A stretch of 64,000 nucleotides of DNA from Bog-756 sp963813525 (GTDB lineage Bacteria > Actinomycetota > Acidimicrobiia > Acidimicrobiales > RAAP-2), in assembly GCA_963813525.1 (NCBI GenBank), contig CAWEZI010000005.1, positions 2,294,001 to 2,358,000 of the forward strand, written 5' to 3'. Shown here piece by piece: positions 1-7,223 of this stretch. The notes under the pieces were generated by a model. That model was not told the DNA's origin. It was given only the letters and a program-made list of their open reading frames with translations, and ran no database searches. Within the stretch, counting starts at the first letter, position 1; each line of letters starts with the position of its first letter. The position numbers and the translations under genes were made by a program.

Positions 1-1
1 G

Positions 2-70
2 GCCGCCGGCATCCTCGGCCCGGTGACACCGGAGGACGTGGTCGTCTCCTTTCTCGCCGCCCTGCCCTGA
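2..70 (+). CDS. C-terminal fragment of an unidentified protein
   Basis: An open frame enters from the left edge and ends at the TGA at 68-70. Only the last 22 residues are present, ending in VTPEDVVVSFLAALP. The gene upstream of mraZ in actinobacteria is sometimes a MoxR-type AAA ATPase, whose tails often end in a short hydrophobic helix followed by a Pro-rich terminus. This tail is compatible with that but far too short to assign. Confidence 0.4.
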   Translation, partial: AAGILGPVTPEDVVVSFLAALP

Positions 71-188
71 ACGGCCCGAGGGGCCGTCGGGGGTCAGTGC
101 CTTTGCCGACGGTGGCTTTGCCCTGCAGCTAGTGGCTTTGTCGTGCAGCCGCCTCCGCCCCGCCGTCCCGATCCGGGGTTCCTTTGGT

Positions 189-205
189 CCACTTTTCGGC
201 CCTTT
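189..205 (-). promoter_or_regulatory. Inverted pair of MraZ-box-like repeats
   Basis: Read on the - strand, AAAGGGC and AAAGTGG occur with a 3-base spacer (10-bp period), the same spacing as the pair on the + strand at 244-260. It lies just upstream of the mraZ promoter in opposite orientation. It may be an auxiliary MraZ operator that gives looping or cooperative binding. The second copy deviates from the consensus, so this is less certain than the + strand pair. Confidence 0.4.
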
Positions 206-219
206 TTGTGACCGGGTGG

Positions 220-248
220 TTGACCGGTGGGGGGGTGGGGCGTAAAGT
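220..248 (+). promoter_or_regulatory. Candidate sigma-70-type promoter of mraZ / dcw cluster
   Basis: A -35 hexamer TTGACC (220-225) and a -10 hexamer TAAAGT (243-248) are separated by exactly 17 bp. Transcription would begin near 255, leaving a leader of roughly 70 bases before the mraZ GTG. The -10 element sits inside the first AAAGTGG repeat, so MraZ binding would directly block RNA polymerase. Confidence 0.6.
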
Positions 249-270
249 GGCGCAAAGTGGTGTGAAAGGG
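244..270 (+). promoter_or_regulatory. MraZ-box operator (AAAGTGG direct repeats)
   Basis: AAAGTGG occurs at 244-250 and 254-260 with 3-base spacers. A degraded third copy, GAAAGGG, follows at 264-270. MraZ is known to bind tandem short direct repeats ahead of its own operon, and AAAGTG-type repeats with 3-base linkers have been reported as MraZ boxes in other bacteria. Here they overlap the -10 element and the likely transcription start, which predicts autorepression of the dcw cluster. Confidence 0.65.
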
Positions 271-327
271 AGGAATCCGACAGACGGATTCTGAGCACTG
301 CGGGGAGCGCTGTGGGAGCAATCACCG

Positions 328-747
328 GTGGCACGGTTTTTCGGCAGGTACGAGCACTCACTCGACGAAAAGGGAAGAGTGATCCTGCCGTCCAAGTTCC
401 GGGCGCCCTTCGAGCACGGGGGCTACCTGAGCGAGTACCAGGACGGTTGCCTGGCCTTGTGGACGCCCGACCAGTTCGAGTTGCAGATGGAAGCGATGCT
501 GTCCCGGGCCAGCGAGGTTCGCAGCGACCGCAACCTGGTGCGCCTCTGGGCCTCGACCTCGCACGAGTTGGAGATCGACAGACAGGGGCGGATGGCCATT
601 CCCGCCCGGCTGCGGGAGTACGCCGGTCTGGGGAGCGACGTCTTGGTGCTGGGGGCGATCGACCGAGTGGAGCTGTGGAACCGGGAGGCCTGGGACGCCA
701 AGGTCCTACCCGAAGAGGAGCGCCTCACCCAGGGCGACGACGCTTGA
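328..747 (+). CDS. mraZ: Transcriptional regulator MraZ
   Basis: This 139-residue protein is the conserved first gene of the dcw cluster. MraZ is a ring-forming DNA-binding protein of the SpoVT/AbrB superfamily that controls its own operon. Both swapped-hairpin half-domains are visible: an N-terminal one around DEKGRVILPSKFR (about residues 13-25) and a second around DRQGRMAIPARLR (about 84-96). The length is normal. The start is GTG at 328, preceded by GGGAG at 314-318 with a good spacing. A promoter and MraZ boxes lie immediately upstream. A 422-bp gap separates it from rsmH, so the downstream genes may have additional control. Confidence 0.95.
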   Translation: MARFFGRYEHSLDEKGRVILPSKFRAPFEHGGYLSEYQDGCLALWTPDQFELQMEAMLSRASEVRSDRNLVRLWASTSHELEIDRQGRMAIPARLREYAGLGSDVLVLGAIDRVELWNREAWDAKVLPEEERLTQGDDA

Positions 748-1169
748 GCGGCCCGGTCCTCCTCCAGGTCGTGCCGGTCGAAGACGGCGTCGGAACCGTC
801 GACGACGGCGCCGACGGTCCGTCCGTCCATCCGGCCGGATCGGCCATCGAACAACCCTTTTACCCTCACCAGACGAGACCTCATGAAAAGGGCGTCCGAT
901 GGACCATCTCCCGACCGTCTTCTCCCCACGTCTCCCCGCTGGACACGGCGACCGCCCCCCGGCGGACGGAGAGCGACCAGCCCGGTCGACGAGCGACGCC
1001 CTATGAGTCCGGGCTCGCCGCCGTGGCCCGCCATGACGTGCACATCGAACGTGTCTGGCCCATGCGCAGTCCCCCGACTGGACCCCTGGAAGCAACCTCC
1101 TCCGCTTACTTCCAGCGTGAGAGTCGCGGCACTCCACCCGCAACCGTCGTGCCGGTCGGGGGACTGCGG
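748..1169 (+). other. 422-bp spacer between mraZ and rsmH
   Basis: No protein is recognised here. A GC-rich hairpin (ACCGTCG 795-801 paired with CGACGGT 812-818) lies about 50 bases after the mraZ stop, and a perfect 12-bp palindrome (ATCCGGCCGGAT) is at 829-840. An inverted repeat CCCTTTT/AAAAGGG lies at 855-861 and 886-892. A Pro-rich frame beginning at 883 ends in an ATGA overlap with the rsmH start, but its composition is what any high-GC frame gives. The rsmH frame is also open throughout the gap. The likely content is an attenuator or partial terminator plus an internal promoter. Confidence 0.45.
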
Positions 1170-2165
1170 ATGAACCAGGCATTCGAGCATCAGCCGGTCA
1201 TGACCGCCGAGGTCGTCGACTTGTTCCGGACGGTACCGCCGGGCCTGATCGTCGACGCCACCCTGGGCGGAGGGGGACACGCGGCCGCTCTTCTCCAATC
1301 CCATCCGTCCATATCCATCCTGGGTATCGACCGCGACCCCCAGGCCGTCGAGGCCGCTACCGAAGTGCTCGCCCCCTTCGGTGACCGGGCCGTGGTCCGC
1401 CGTTCGCGGTTCGACGCACTTGGTCGGGTGGTCGGCGACGTTCATGACCAACTCGGAATTCCCGTCGACCGACGGGGGCTGAGTGGGGTCCTCTTCGACC
1501 TCGGAGTGAGCTCCCCCCAGCTCGACGAGGCCGGTCGGGGATTCTCGTACCGACGCGACGCCGCCTTGGACATGAGGATGGACCCGACATCGGGTCGCAC
1601 CGCGGCCGACGTGGTCAACGACTACGACGAAGACGCTCTGGTCGAACTGTTCATCGACAACGGAGAGGGGCGCTTCGCCCGCCGCATCGCCCGTGCCATC
1701 GTGGCCGCGCGACCCCTGACCACGACCGGCCAGTTGGCCGACGTGGTCAAGACCGCCATTCCGGCCGCCACCCGGCGTACGGGTGGCCATCCGGCCCGTC
1801 GGGTCTTTCAGGCTATTCGCATCGCCGTCAACGAGGAGCTCGGCCAGTTGGCCGCGGCCCTCGAGGAGGCTCTGACCCTCCTGCAGCCGGGCGGGCGCTG
1901 TGTCGTCATCTCCTATCATTCGGGTGAGGATCGCCTGGTCAAGTCGTACTTCGCCCGGATGGCCACCGGCGACTGCCACTGTCCACCGGGCCTACCCTGC
2001 GTGTGCGGGGCCGATCCTCAGTTCCGGCTGGTGACCCGCGGTGCCCGGCGGCCGACGGCCGAGGAGATCGGCCGCAACCGTCGAGCGGAGGCCGCCCGCC
2101 TGCGGGTCATCGAGCGCCTGCCGGTTACCGAGCGCCGTTCCGAGGCCAACGGCGAAGTGGCCTGA
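1170..2165 (+). CDS. rsmH: 16S rRNA (cytosine-1402-N4)-methyltransferase RsmH (MraW)
   Basis: RsmH methylates N4 of C1402 in the 16S rRNA decoding centre using S-adenosylmethionine. The 331-residue product has the family signatures: HQPVM near the N-terminus, the SAM-binding DATLGGGGHA, GIDRDPQA, and FDLGVSSPQLD followed by GFSY and LDMRMD. A Cys-rich segment (CHCPPGLPCVCG) lies near the C-terminus, as in many actinobacterial members. The frame is open upstream to 312, but family alignment places the start at the ATG at 1170, preceded by a G-rich stretch. Its stop overlaps the next start (TGATG), implying coupling to the FtsL-like gene. Confidence 0.96.
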   Translation: MNQAFEHQPVMTAEVVDLFRTVPPGLIVDATLGGGGHAAALLQSHPSISILGIDRDPQAVEAATEVLAPFGDRAVVRRSRFDALGRVVGDVHDQLGIPVDRRGLSGVLFDLGVSSPQLDEAGRGFSYRRDAALDMRMDPTSGRTAADVVNDYDEDALVELFIDNGEGRFARRIARAIVAARPLTTTGQLADVVKTAIPAATRRTGGHPARRVFQAIRIAVNEELGQLAAALEEALTLLQPGGRCVVISYHSGEDRLVKSYFARMATGDCHCPPGLPCVCGADPQFRLVTRGARRPTAEEIGRNRRAEAARLRVIERLPVTERRSEANGEVA

Positions 2166-2596
2166 TGGTACCGTCGTCTCCCGCCACTGCCCGCCGCGCC
2201 GCACCGGCCACACCGCGTTCCGCCCCGGCCCGCCCCCCGCTGCGGGTCATGGAGCCCACCCCCCGCCGGCGCCCAAAGCCCAACCGGGTCCGGCGGTCGA
2301 CCATGTGGCTCTCCGCCGTGCTGGTCATCGGCAGTCTTCTGTCCGTGGTGGGGGGGGACGCGCTGGTCACCCAGGGCCAGGTCCACCTGGCCTCCGAACA
2401 GAGCGCCCTGGCCAGTGCTCTGTCCGCCCAGAAGTCGCTCCAGGTGGCGGTGGCCGAAAAAGCAGCACCGCCGGTGGTGGTGGCCCAGGCCAAGAGCCAG
2501 GGCCTCATCGTTCCCCCTCAAGTGGTCTACCTCCCCGAGGTACCACTCAACGTTCCGCTCCCCGCTCCCCAGACCGCGCCCCTATCTAGCCGGTGA
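2165..2596 (+). CDS. FtsL-like septum-formation protein
   Basis: This is a small bitopic membrane protein at the ftsL position between rsmH and ftsI. Its 143 residues comprise a basic, Pro-rich cytoplasmic tail (about 1-46), one membrane segment (about 48-64) and an extracytoplasmic Ala/Gln-rich segment (about 66-105) that could form a short coiled coil. The tail is Pro-rich. FtsL acts with FtsB/DivIC and FtsQ to activate FtsW-FtsI. Sequence identity in this family is low, so the assignment rests on position and topology. It overlaps rsmH by one base and ftsI by four. Confidence 0.8.
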   Translation: MVPSSPATARRAAPATPRSAPARPPLRVMEPTPRRRPKPNRVRRSTMWLSAVLVIGSLLSVVGGDALVTQGQVHLASEQSALASALSAQKSLQVAVAEKAAPPVVVAQAKSQGLIVPPQVVYLPEVPLNVPLPAPQTAPLSSR

Positions 2597-4452
2597 GTCC
2601 CTCTCTCCTGCTGGGCCGGCGCTCCCGCGCCATGCGTCTAGTGGTGGCCCTGGTCTTTTTGGCACTGACCGTGCGGCTGGTGGCCGTACAGGAGCTCTCC
2701 CACCAGCACTACGCCCTCCTGTCCACCTCCGAACTGACCCAGACGGTCACTATCCCTGCCGTCCGGGGAGGGATCTATGACCGCAACGGCGAGGTGCTGG
2801 CCGAATCGGTGACCAAACAGACTGTGGTGGCCGATCCGCTGCTCATCACCCATCCCGCCGCCACCGCCGCCGCCCTGGCGCCAGTTCTGGGCATCCCTGT
2901 CGACCAACTCATCGCCGAACTCACCGGGCGCTCCGGTTTCGTCTATCTGGTCCGCCGGGTGTCCAACGCCGAGGCGGCCAAGGTGAGCGCCCTCGACCTG
3001 ACCGGGATCAACCTCATCCCCGAGTCCCAGCGGGTCGAACCCGACGGCCAACTGGCCCAGCCGGTGGTGGGCACGGTGGGTTGGAACGGCAACGGGACCT
3101 CCGGGCTCGAATACCAGTACCAGTCGATGCTGGCCGGACAGGCCGGTTCGGAAGACCTGTTGGAGTCGCCCGACGGGGTGGCACTGCCCGGGGGCAGCGA
3201 CCGGTCGGTGGCCGCCCGGGCGGGAACCGGCATCGAGCTCACCCTCGACGAGTCGGTCCAGTACGTCGCCGAGCAGGCGCTCGGAGCCGAAATCGCCGCC
3301 TCCCACGCCTACAGCGGGACGGCGGTGGTCATGGACGTGAAGACGGGCGACATCCTGGCCATGGCCGATCTCCAGGCCACCAGCGGGACGGCCACCACCG
3401 GGGCCGTGGCCGATCCACCGCCGGCCCCCACGGCGGCCAGCCCCACCACATCGGGGGCCACCCTGGTGTCGGGGGCCGACACCCTGCCCAAAGGGGTCGA
3501 GGAAGCTCCCTCCAACTCAGCCGTCACCCAGGTCTACGAACCGGGCTCCGTGTTCAAGCTGGTCACCTTTTCGGCCGCCCTGGCCGACAATCTGATCACG
3601 CCCAGCCAGTCCATCGACGTGCCCGCCGATCTGCGCATGGGCACCTACACCTTCCATGACGCCGAAACGCACGGCAACGAGCAGTTGACGGCGGCCAACG
3701 TGCTGGCCCAGTCGTCGAACATCGGGACCATCGAGATCGCCCAGCGGCTGGGCGAAAACGACCTTCTGGCCCAGATCAGCAACCTCGGTTTCGGGCACCC
3801 GACCGGGCTCAACTTTCCCGGCGAGTCGGAGGGGCTGGTGCCCGGGGCCGACAACTGGACGCAGACCTCGATCGGATCCACCCCCATCGGGCAGGACGAC
3901 GCCGTCACCGCCCAGCAGATCCTCGACGCCTACAACGCGGTGGCCAACGGAGGGGTGTTCGTAGCCCCCCGCCTGGTTCGTGGCACCATCACCTCCTCGG
4001 GCACGGTCAGCCCGACCACGTCGTCGCCGACCCACCGGGTGATCAGCCCGGCCACCAACGCCCAGCTGGTCTCCATGCTCGAAGGGGTGGTCACCTCGGG
4101 AACCGGCACGGAAGCGGCCATCGACGGTTACACCGTGGCCGGCAAGACCGGGACGGCCCAGATCCCCAATCCGAGCCATCTGGGTTACATCTCGGGGGCC
4201 TACGTGGGTTCCTTCGCCGGTTTCGCGCCGGCCCAGGACCCGGTGCTGTCGGCCATCGTCGTCCTCGACCATCCGACCCCCATCTACGGGGGGGCGGTGG
4301 CCGCACCGGTGTTCTCCACCATCATGTCCTACGCCCTGCACCACTACGAGATCCCCACCACGGCGGCGGCCACCACCTCCTCGTCGAGTTCGGCCATCGG
4401 CGGCACGGGTAGCATCTCCGTGCCGGCCGGGGCCACGACGGAAGGGCCGTAG
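2593..4452 (+). CDS. ftsI: Septal peptidoglycan transpeptidase (class B PBP, FtsI/PBP3)
   Basis: FtsI cross-links septal peptidoglycan in partnership with FtsW. The 619-residue protein has an N-terminal membrane anchor (about 15-32), a dimerisation/pedestal domain with RGGIYDRNGEVLA, and a transpeptidase domain. All three catalytic motifs are intact: SVFK with the nucleophile near Ser319, SSN near 374-376, and KTGT beginning near Lys518. A low-complexity Pro/Thr/Ser insertion (about residues 255-300) precedes the SxxK motif, and a Thr/Ser tail ends the protein. I see no PASTA domain. The GTG start overlaps the upstream stop by 4 bp. Confidence 0.96.
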   Translation: MSPSLLLGRRSRAMRLVVALVFLALTVRLVAVQELSHQHYALLSTSELTQTVTIPAVRGGIYDRNGEVLAESVTKQTVVADPLLITHPAATAAALAPVLGIPVDQLIAELTGRSGFVYLVRRVSNAEAAKVSALDLTGINLIPESQRVEPDGQLAQPVVGTVGWNGNGTSGLEYQYQSMLAGQAGSEDLLESPDGVALPGGSDRSVAARAGTGIELTLDESVQYVAEQALGAEIAASHAYSGTAVVMDVKTGDILAMADLQATSGTATTGAVADPPPAPTAASPTTSGATLVSGADTLPKGVEEAPSNSAVTQVYEPGSVFKLVTFSAALADNLITPSQSIDVPADLRMGTYTFHDAETHGNEQLTAANVLAQSSNIGTIEIAQRLGENDLLAQISNLGFGHPTGLNFPGESEGLVPGADNWTQTSIGSTPIGQDDAVTAQQILDAYNAVANGGVFVAPRLVRGTITSSGTVSPTTSSPTHRVISPATNAQLVSMLEGVVTSGTGTEAAIDGYTVAGKTGTAQIPNPSHLGYISGAYVGSFAGFAPAQDPVLSAIVVLDHPTPIYGGAVAAPVFSTIMSYALHHYEIPTTAAATTSSSSSAIGGTGSISVPAGATTEGP

Positions 4453-4514
4453 GTGAGCCCTGGTCGTGGCCATATCTCCCGTTCCCTCATCTGGAGCCTC
4501 CGGAACACCCACCT

Positions 4515-5981
4515 GTGCTGATGACCTCTTTGATCCACGACATCGACGTCGTCGGTGTGCGCGGCGATCTGGCGGTCACCGAGGTCCGGGGTGTCGAGTT
4601 CGACAGCCGACGGGTAGGGGAGGGGTCGCTGTTCTGCTGTGTCCCGGGACTCCGGTCCGACGGCCACCGCTTTGCCGCCGACGCCGTGTCCCAGGGCGCC
4701 TCCTGTCTGCTGTGCGAGCGAATCCTCGATCTCGACGTGACCCAGGTGCAAGTGGCTCCGGGCTCCATCCGGCCGGCCATGGCCCTCCTGTCGTCGACCT
4801 TCTTCGGCCATCCGGCCCGGTCCATGACCATGGTGGGGGTCACCGGCACCAATGGAAAGACCACGGTGACCCATCTGGTGGCCTCGATCCTGGAGAGAGC
4901 GGGCTATCCGACCGGCATCATCGGAACCTTGGGCGGCGAACGGACGACCCCCGAGAGCCCGGTGACCCAAGGACTGCTGGCCGGATTCCGAGACGAAGGA
5001 CGGCGGGCGGTGGCCATGGAGGTCTCCTCCCACGGTCTGGCCCAGAACAGGGTGGACGGGATCGTCTTCGACGTGGCCGCCTTCACCAATCTGAGCCGCG
5101 ACCACCTGGATCATCACGGCACCATGGAGGAGTACTTCGCCACCAAGGCCCGGCTGTTCGAGAAGGGGCGAACCAGGACGGCGGTCATCGACGTCGACGA
5201 CCCCTGGGGCCGCCAGATGGCCGAACGGGCCTCGGCCGACCGGGTGGTGACCGTACAGCGGTCCGACGCCACCGACATCTCCCTGTCCATCGGTCGGTCC
5301 TCCTTCCGGTGGCGGGGACGGTCGGTCACCGTGCCCCTGTCGGGGATGTTCAACGTCGACAACGCCCTGGTGGCCGCGGCGATCGGCTACTCACTGGGCA
5401 TCGACGTGGACCTGGTGGCCGAGGGTCTGGCCGCAGCCGCACCGGTTCCCGGTCGGATGGAAGTGGTCTGGCCGGGACCCCCTTTTGCCGTGGTCGTCGA
5501 CTACGCCCACACGCCCGCCGGGCTGACGGTGGCCCTGGCTGCAGCGCGCCACCTGGCCTCGTCGGGTCGGGTGGTCAGCGTGTTCGGGGCGGGCGGCGAT
5601 CGTGACCAGGGCAAGCGGGCGGCCATGGGAGAAGCCGGTGCTCGCGGTTCCGAGCTGGTGGTCCTCACTTCGGACAATCCGCGGTCTGAGGATCCGGCGG
5701 CCATCATCGACCAGGTCCGTTCGGGGATCGGGACCACCGCCCAGGTGGTGGTCGAGCCCGACCGGGCCGAGGCCATTGCCACGGCCATCGGCCGAGCTGC
5801 GGTCGGCGATGTGGTCGTCATTGCTGGCAAGGGTCACGAAGTCGGTCAGTACCTTGCCGATCGGGTGGTTCCCTTCGACGATCGGGTCCAGGCCCGCCGG
5901 GCCCTGGCCGATCGGGGGATCGGTACCGACAGCACCGACAGCACCGGCGGCACCGGCAATACAGGTGGTGGAGACCGGTGA
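4515..5981 (+). CDS. murE: UDP-MurNAc-tripeptide synthetase MurE
   Basis: MurE is a cytoplasmic Mur ligase adding the third stem-peptide residue to UDP-MurNAc-L-Ala-D-Glu with ATP. The 488 residues show the ATP-binding loop GVTGTNGKTT (about 113-122), the carbamylated-lysine region EVSSHGL, NLSRDHLDHHG, and the C-terminal DNPR signature that in characterised enzymes selects meso-diaminopimelate. The start is GTG at 4515, or ATG two codons later; neither has a strong SD. The tail ends in a short Thr/Gly/Asp repeat. murF normally follows, but mraY overlaps the murE stop by 4 bp, leaving no room for it. Confidence 0.95.
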   Translation: MLMTSLIHDIDVVGVRGDLAVTEVRGVEFDSRRVGEGSLFCCVPGLRSDGHRFAADAVSQGASCLLCERILDLDVTQVQVAPGSIRPAMALLSSTFFGHPARSMTMVGVTGTNGKTTVTHLVASILERAGYPTGIIGTLGGERTTPESPVTQGLLAGFRDEGRRAVAMEVSSHGLAQNRVDGIVFDVAAFTNLSRDHLDHHGTMEEYFATKARLFEKGRTRTAVIDVDDPWGRQMAERASADRVVTVQRSDATDISLSIGRSSFRWRGRSVTVPLSGMFNVDNALVAAAIGYSLGIDVDLVAEGLAAAAPVPGRMEVVWPGPPFAVVVDYAHTPAGLTVALAAARHLASSGRVVSVFGAGGDRDQGKRAAMGEAGARGSELVVLTSDNPRSEDPAAIIDQVRSGIGTTAQVVVEPDRAEAIATAIGRAAVGDVVVIAGKGHEVGQYLADRVVPFDDRVQARRALADRGIGTDSTDSTGGTGNTGGGDR

Positions 5982-7012
5982 TCTCGCTCATGACGTCGGG
6001 AGGGGTGGCGCTCTGGGTGGCCGTCCTCTCCACGCCGGTACTCATCCGGTGGTTGATCAAACACAACATCGGTCAGCAGATCCGCGAGGACGGTCCCCAG
6101 GTCCACGTGGCCAAGGCCGGTACGCCCACCATGGGGGGCATCGGGATCGTGTGCGCGGTTGTCATCGGCTATCTGGTGGCCCATGCCATACCGGGGGTGA
6201 CCTTCTCGCGGTCGGGTGCACTGGTCATGCTGGCCCTGGTGGGGGCGGCGCTGATCGGTTTCGCCGACGACTGGATCAAGGTCCGCAACCGCAGGAGCCT
6301 GGGGCTGAACAAGCGGGCCAAGTTCGGCGCCGAGGTCGGACTGGGCGTTCTCTTCTCGCTACTGGCCGTGTATTGGGCCCACGCCGGAACCACCTTGTCG
6401 TTCACCCGTTACGACTCGATCGGCTTCCACATGGGAACCGGACTGTGGGTGGTGTGGGCGACGGTGGTCATCGCCGCGTCGGCCAACGCCGTCAACCTCA
6501 CCGACGGCCTCGACGGCCTGGCCGCCGGATCCTCCACCTTCTGCTTCGCCTGTCTGGCCATCATCGGCTACTGGCAGTACCGCCATTACGCCATCTACCA
6601 CGTGGCCAACGCGCTGGATCTGGCCCTGGCTTCGGTGGCCCTGGCCGGGGCCTGCCTCGGCTTCCTGTGGTGGAACGCGGCGCCGGCCAAGATCTTCATG
6701 GGGGACACCGGATCGCTGTCCATCGGCTCGGGTCTGGCTGCTCTCTGCCTGCTCATGAACCTCGACCTCCTACTGGTGGTCATCGGGGGCCTGTTCGTCA
6801 TCGTGACCCTCTCGGTGGTCATCCAGATCATCAGCTTCCGGGTCTTCCACCGCCGGGTCTTCCTCATGGCGCCGCTCCACCACCACTTCGAGCTGATGGG
6901 CTGGCCGGAGACGACCGTCATCGTCCGTTTCTGGATACTGGCCGGGCTGTTCGCCGCCCTCGGCCTCGGCATCTTCTACGGCGACTTCCTCTCGGTCACC
7001 AAGCTGACGTGA
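5978..7012 (+). CDS. mraY: Phospho-MurNAc-pentapeptide transferase MraY
   Basis: MraY is the integral membrane enzyme that transfers phospho-MurNAc-pentapeptide to undecaprenyl phosphate, giving lipid I. The 344 residues form about ten hydrophobic segments with the family signatures: GTPTMGG near the N-terminus, GFADDWIKV (the catalytic Asp pair), NLTDGLDGLA, FMGDTGSL and APLHHHFE. The length is typical. The GTG start at 5978 overlaps the murE stop (GTGA). murD should follow in a canonical dcw cluster but is replaced by a 200-bp gap before ftsW. Confidence 0.97.
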   Translation: MISLMTSGGVALWVAVLSTPVLIRWLIKHNIGQQIREDGPQVHVAKAGTPTMGGIGIVCAVVIGYLVAHAIPGVTFSRSGALVMLALVGAALIGFADDWIKVRNRRSLGLNKRAKFGAEVGLGVLFSLLAVYWAHAGTTLSFTRYDSIGFHMGTGLWVVWATVVIAASANAVNLTDGLDGLAAGSSTFCFACLAIIGYWQYRHYAIYHVANALDLALASVALAGACLGFLWWNAAPAKIFMGDTGSLSIGSGLAALCLLMNLDLLLVVIGGLFVIVTLSVVIQIISFRVFHRRVFLMAPLHHHFELMGWPETTVIVRFWILAGLFAALGLGIFYGDFLSVTKLT

Positions 7013-7073
7013 GGGGAGACGGGTCGGGGATGGACAGAGTCAACCAACGGGTCAGGGAACAGGAGGGTCGGAG

Positions 7074-7223
7074 ATGACGACAGCGGGGTCGGACATGACG
7101 AGAGAAAGCAGCCTCCACCACCCGGGCGGCCCGGTGAACGAGGCTTTAGGGATGGACGGCACCGCGGCGACGCCGGCAAGTCTGTCGGCGCTCGGGCCAC
7201 CACGGAGGGATGACCATGGCTGA
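7074..7223 (+). CDS. Possible 49-residue leader or remnant ORF between mraY and ftsW
   Basis: This short frame has an ATG at 7074 behind AGGAGG (7060-7065), a convincing Shine-Dalgarno, and its stop lies just inside ftsW (TGA 7221-7223), so the two would be translationally coupled. The product is Ser/Gly/Pro-rich with no recognisable motif. It occupies the position where murD would normally be. It could be a coupling leader peptide, a relic of a deletion, or chance. Confidence 0.35.
   Translation: MTTAGSDMTRESSLHHPGGPVNEALGMDGTAATPASLSALGPPRRDDHG

Noticed and set aside
312..1169. N-terminal extension of rsmH through mraZ
   Set aside because: The frame is open because of GC bias; it overlaps mraZ and the extra residues are Arg/Pro/Gly-rich. 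RsmH homology begins at 1170.
883..1173. Pro-rich 96-codon ORF ending in an ATGA overlap with rsmH
   Set aside because: No SD and composition typical of random high-GC frames; kept only as a note in the spacer description.
7013..7209. murD remnant between mraY and ftsW
   Set aside because: No recognisable MurD motif in any frame; the position alone suggests but does not show a deletion.
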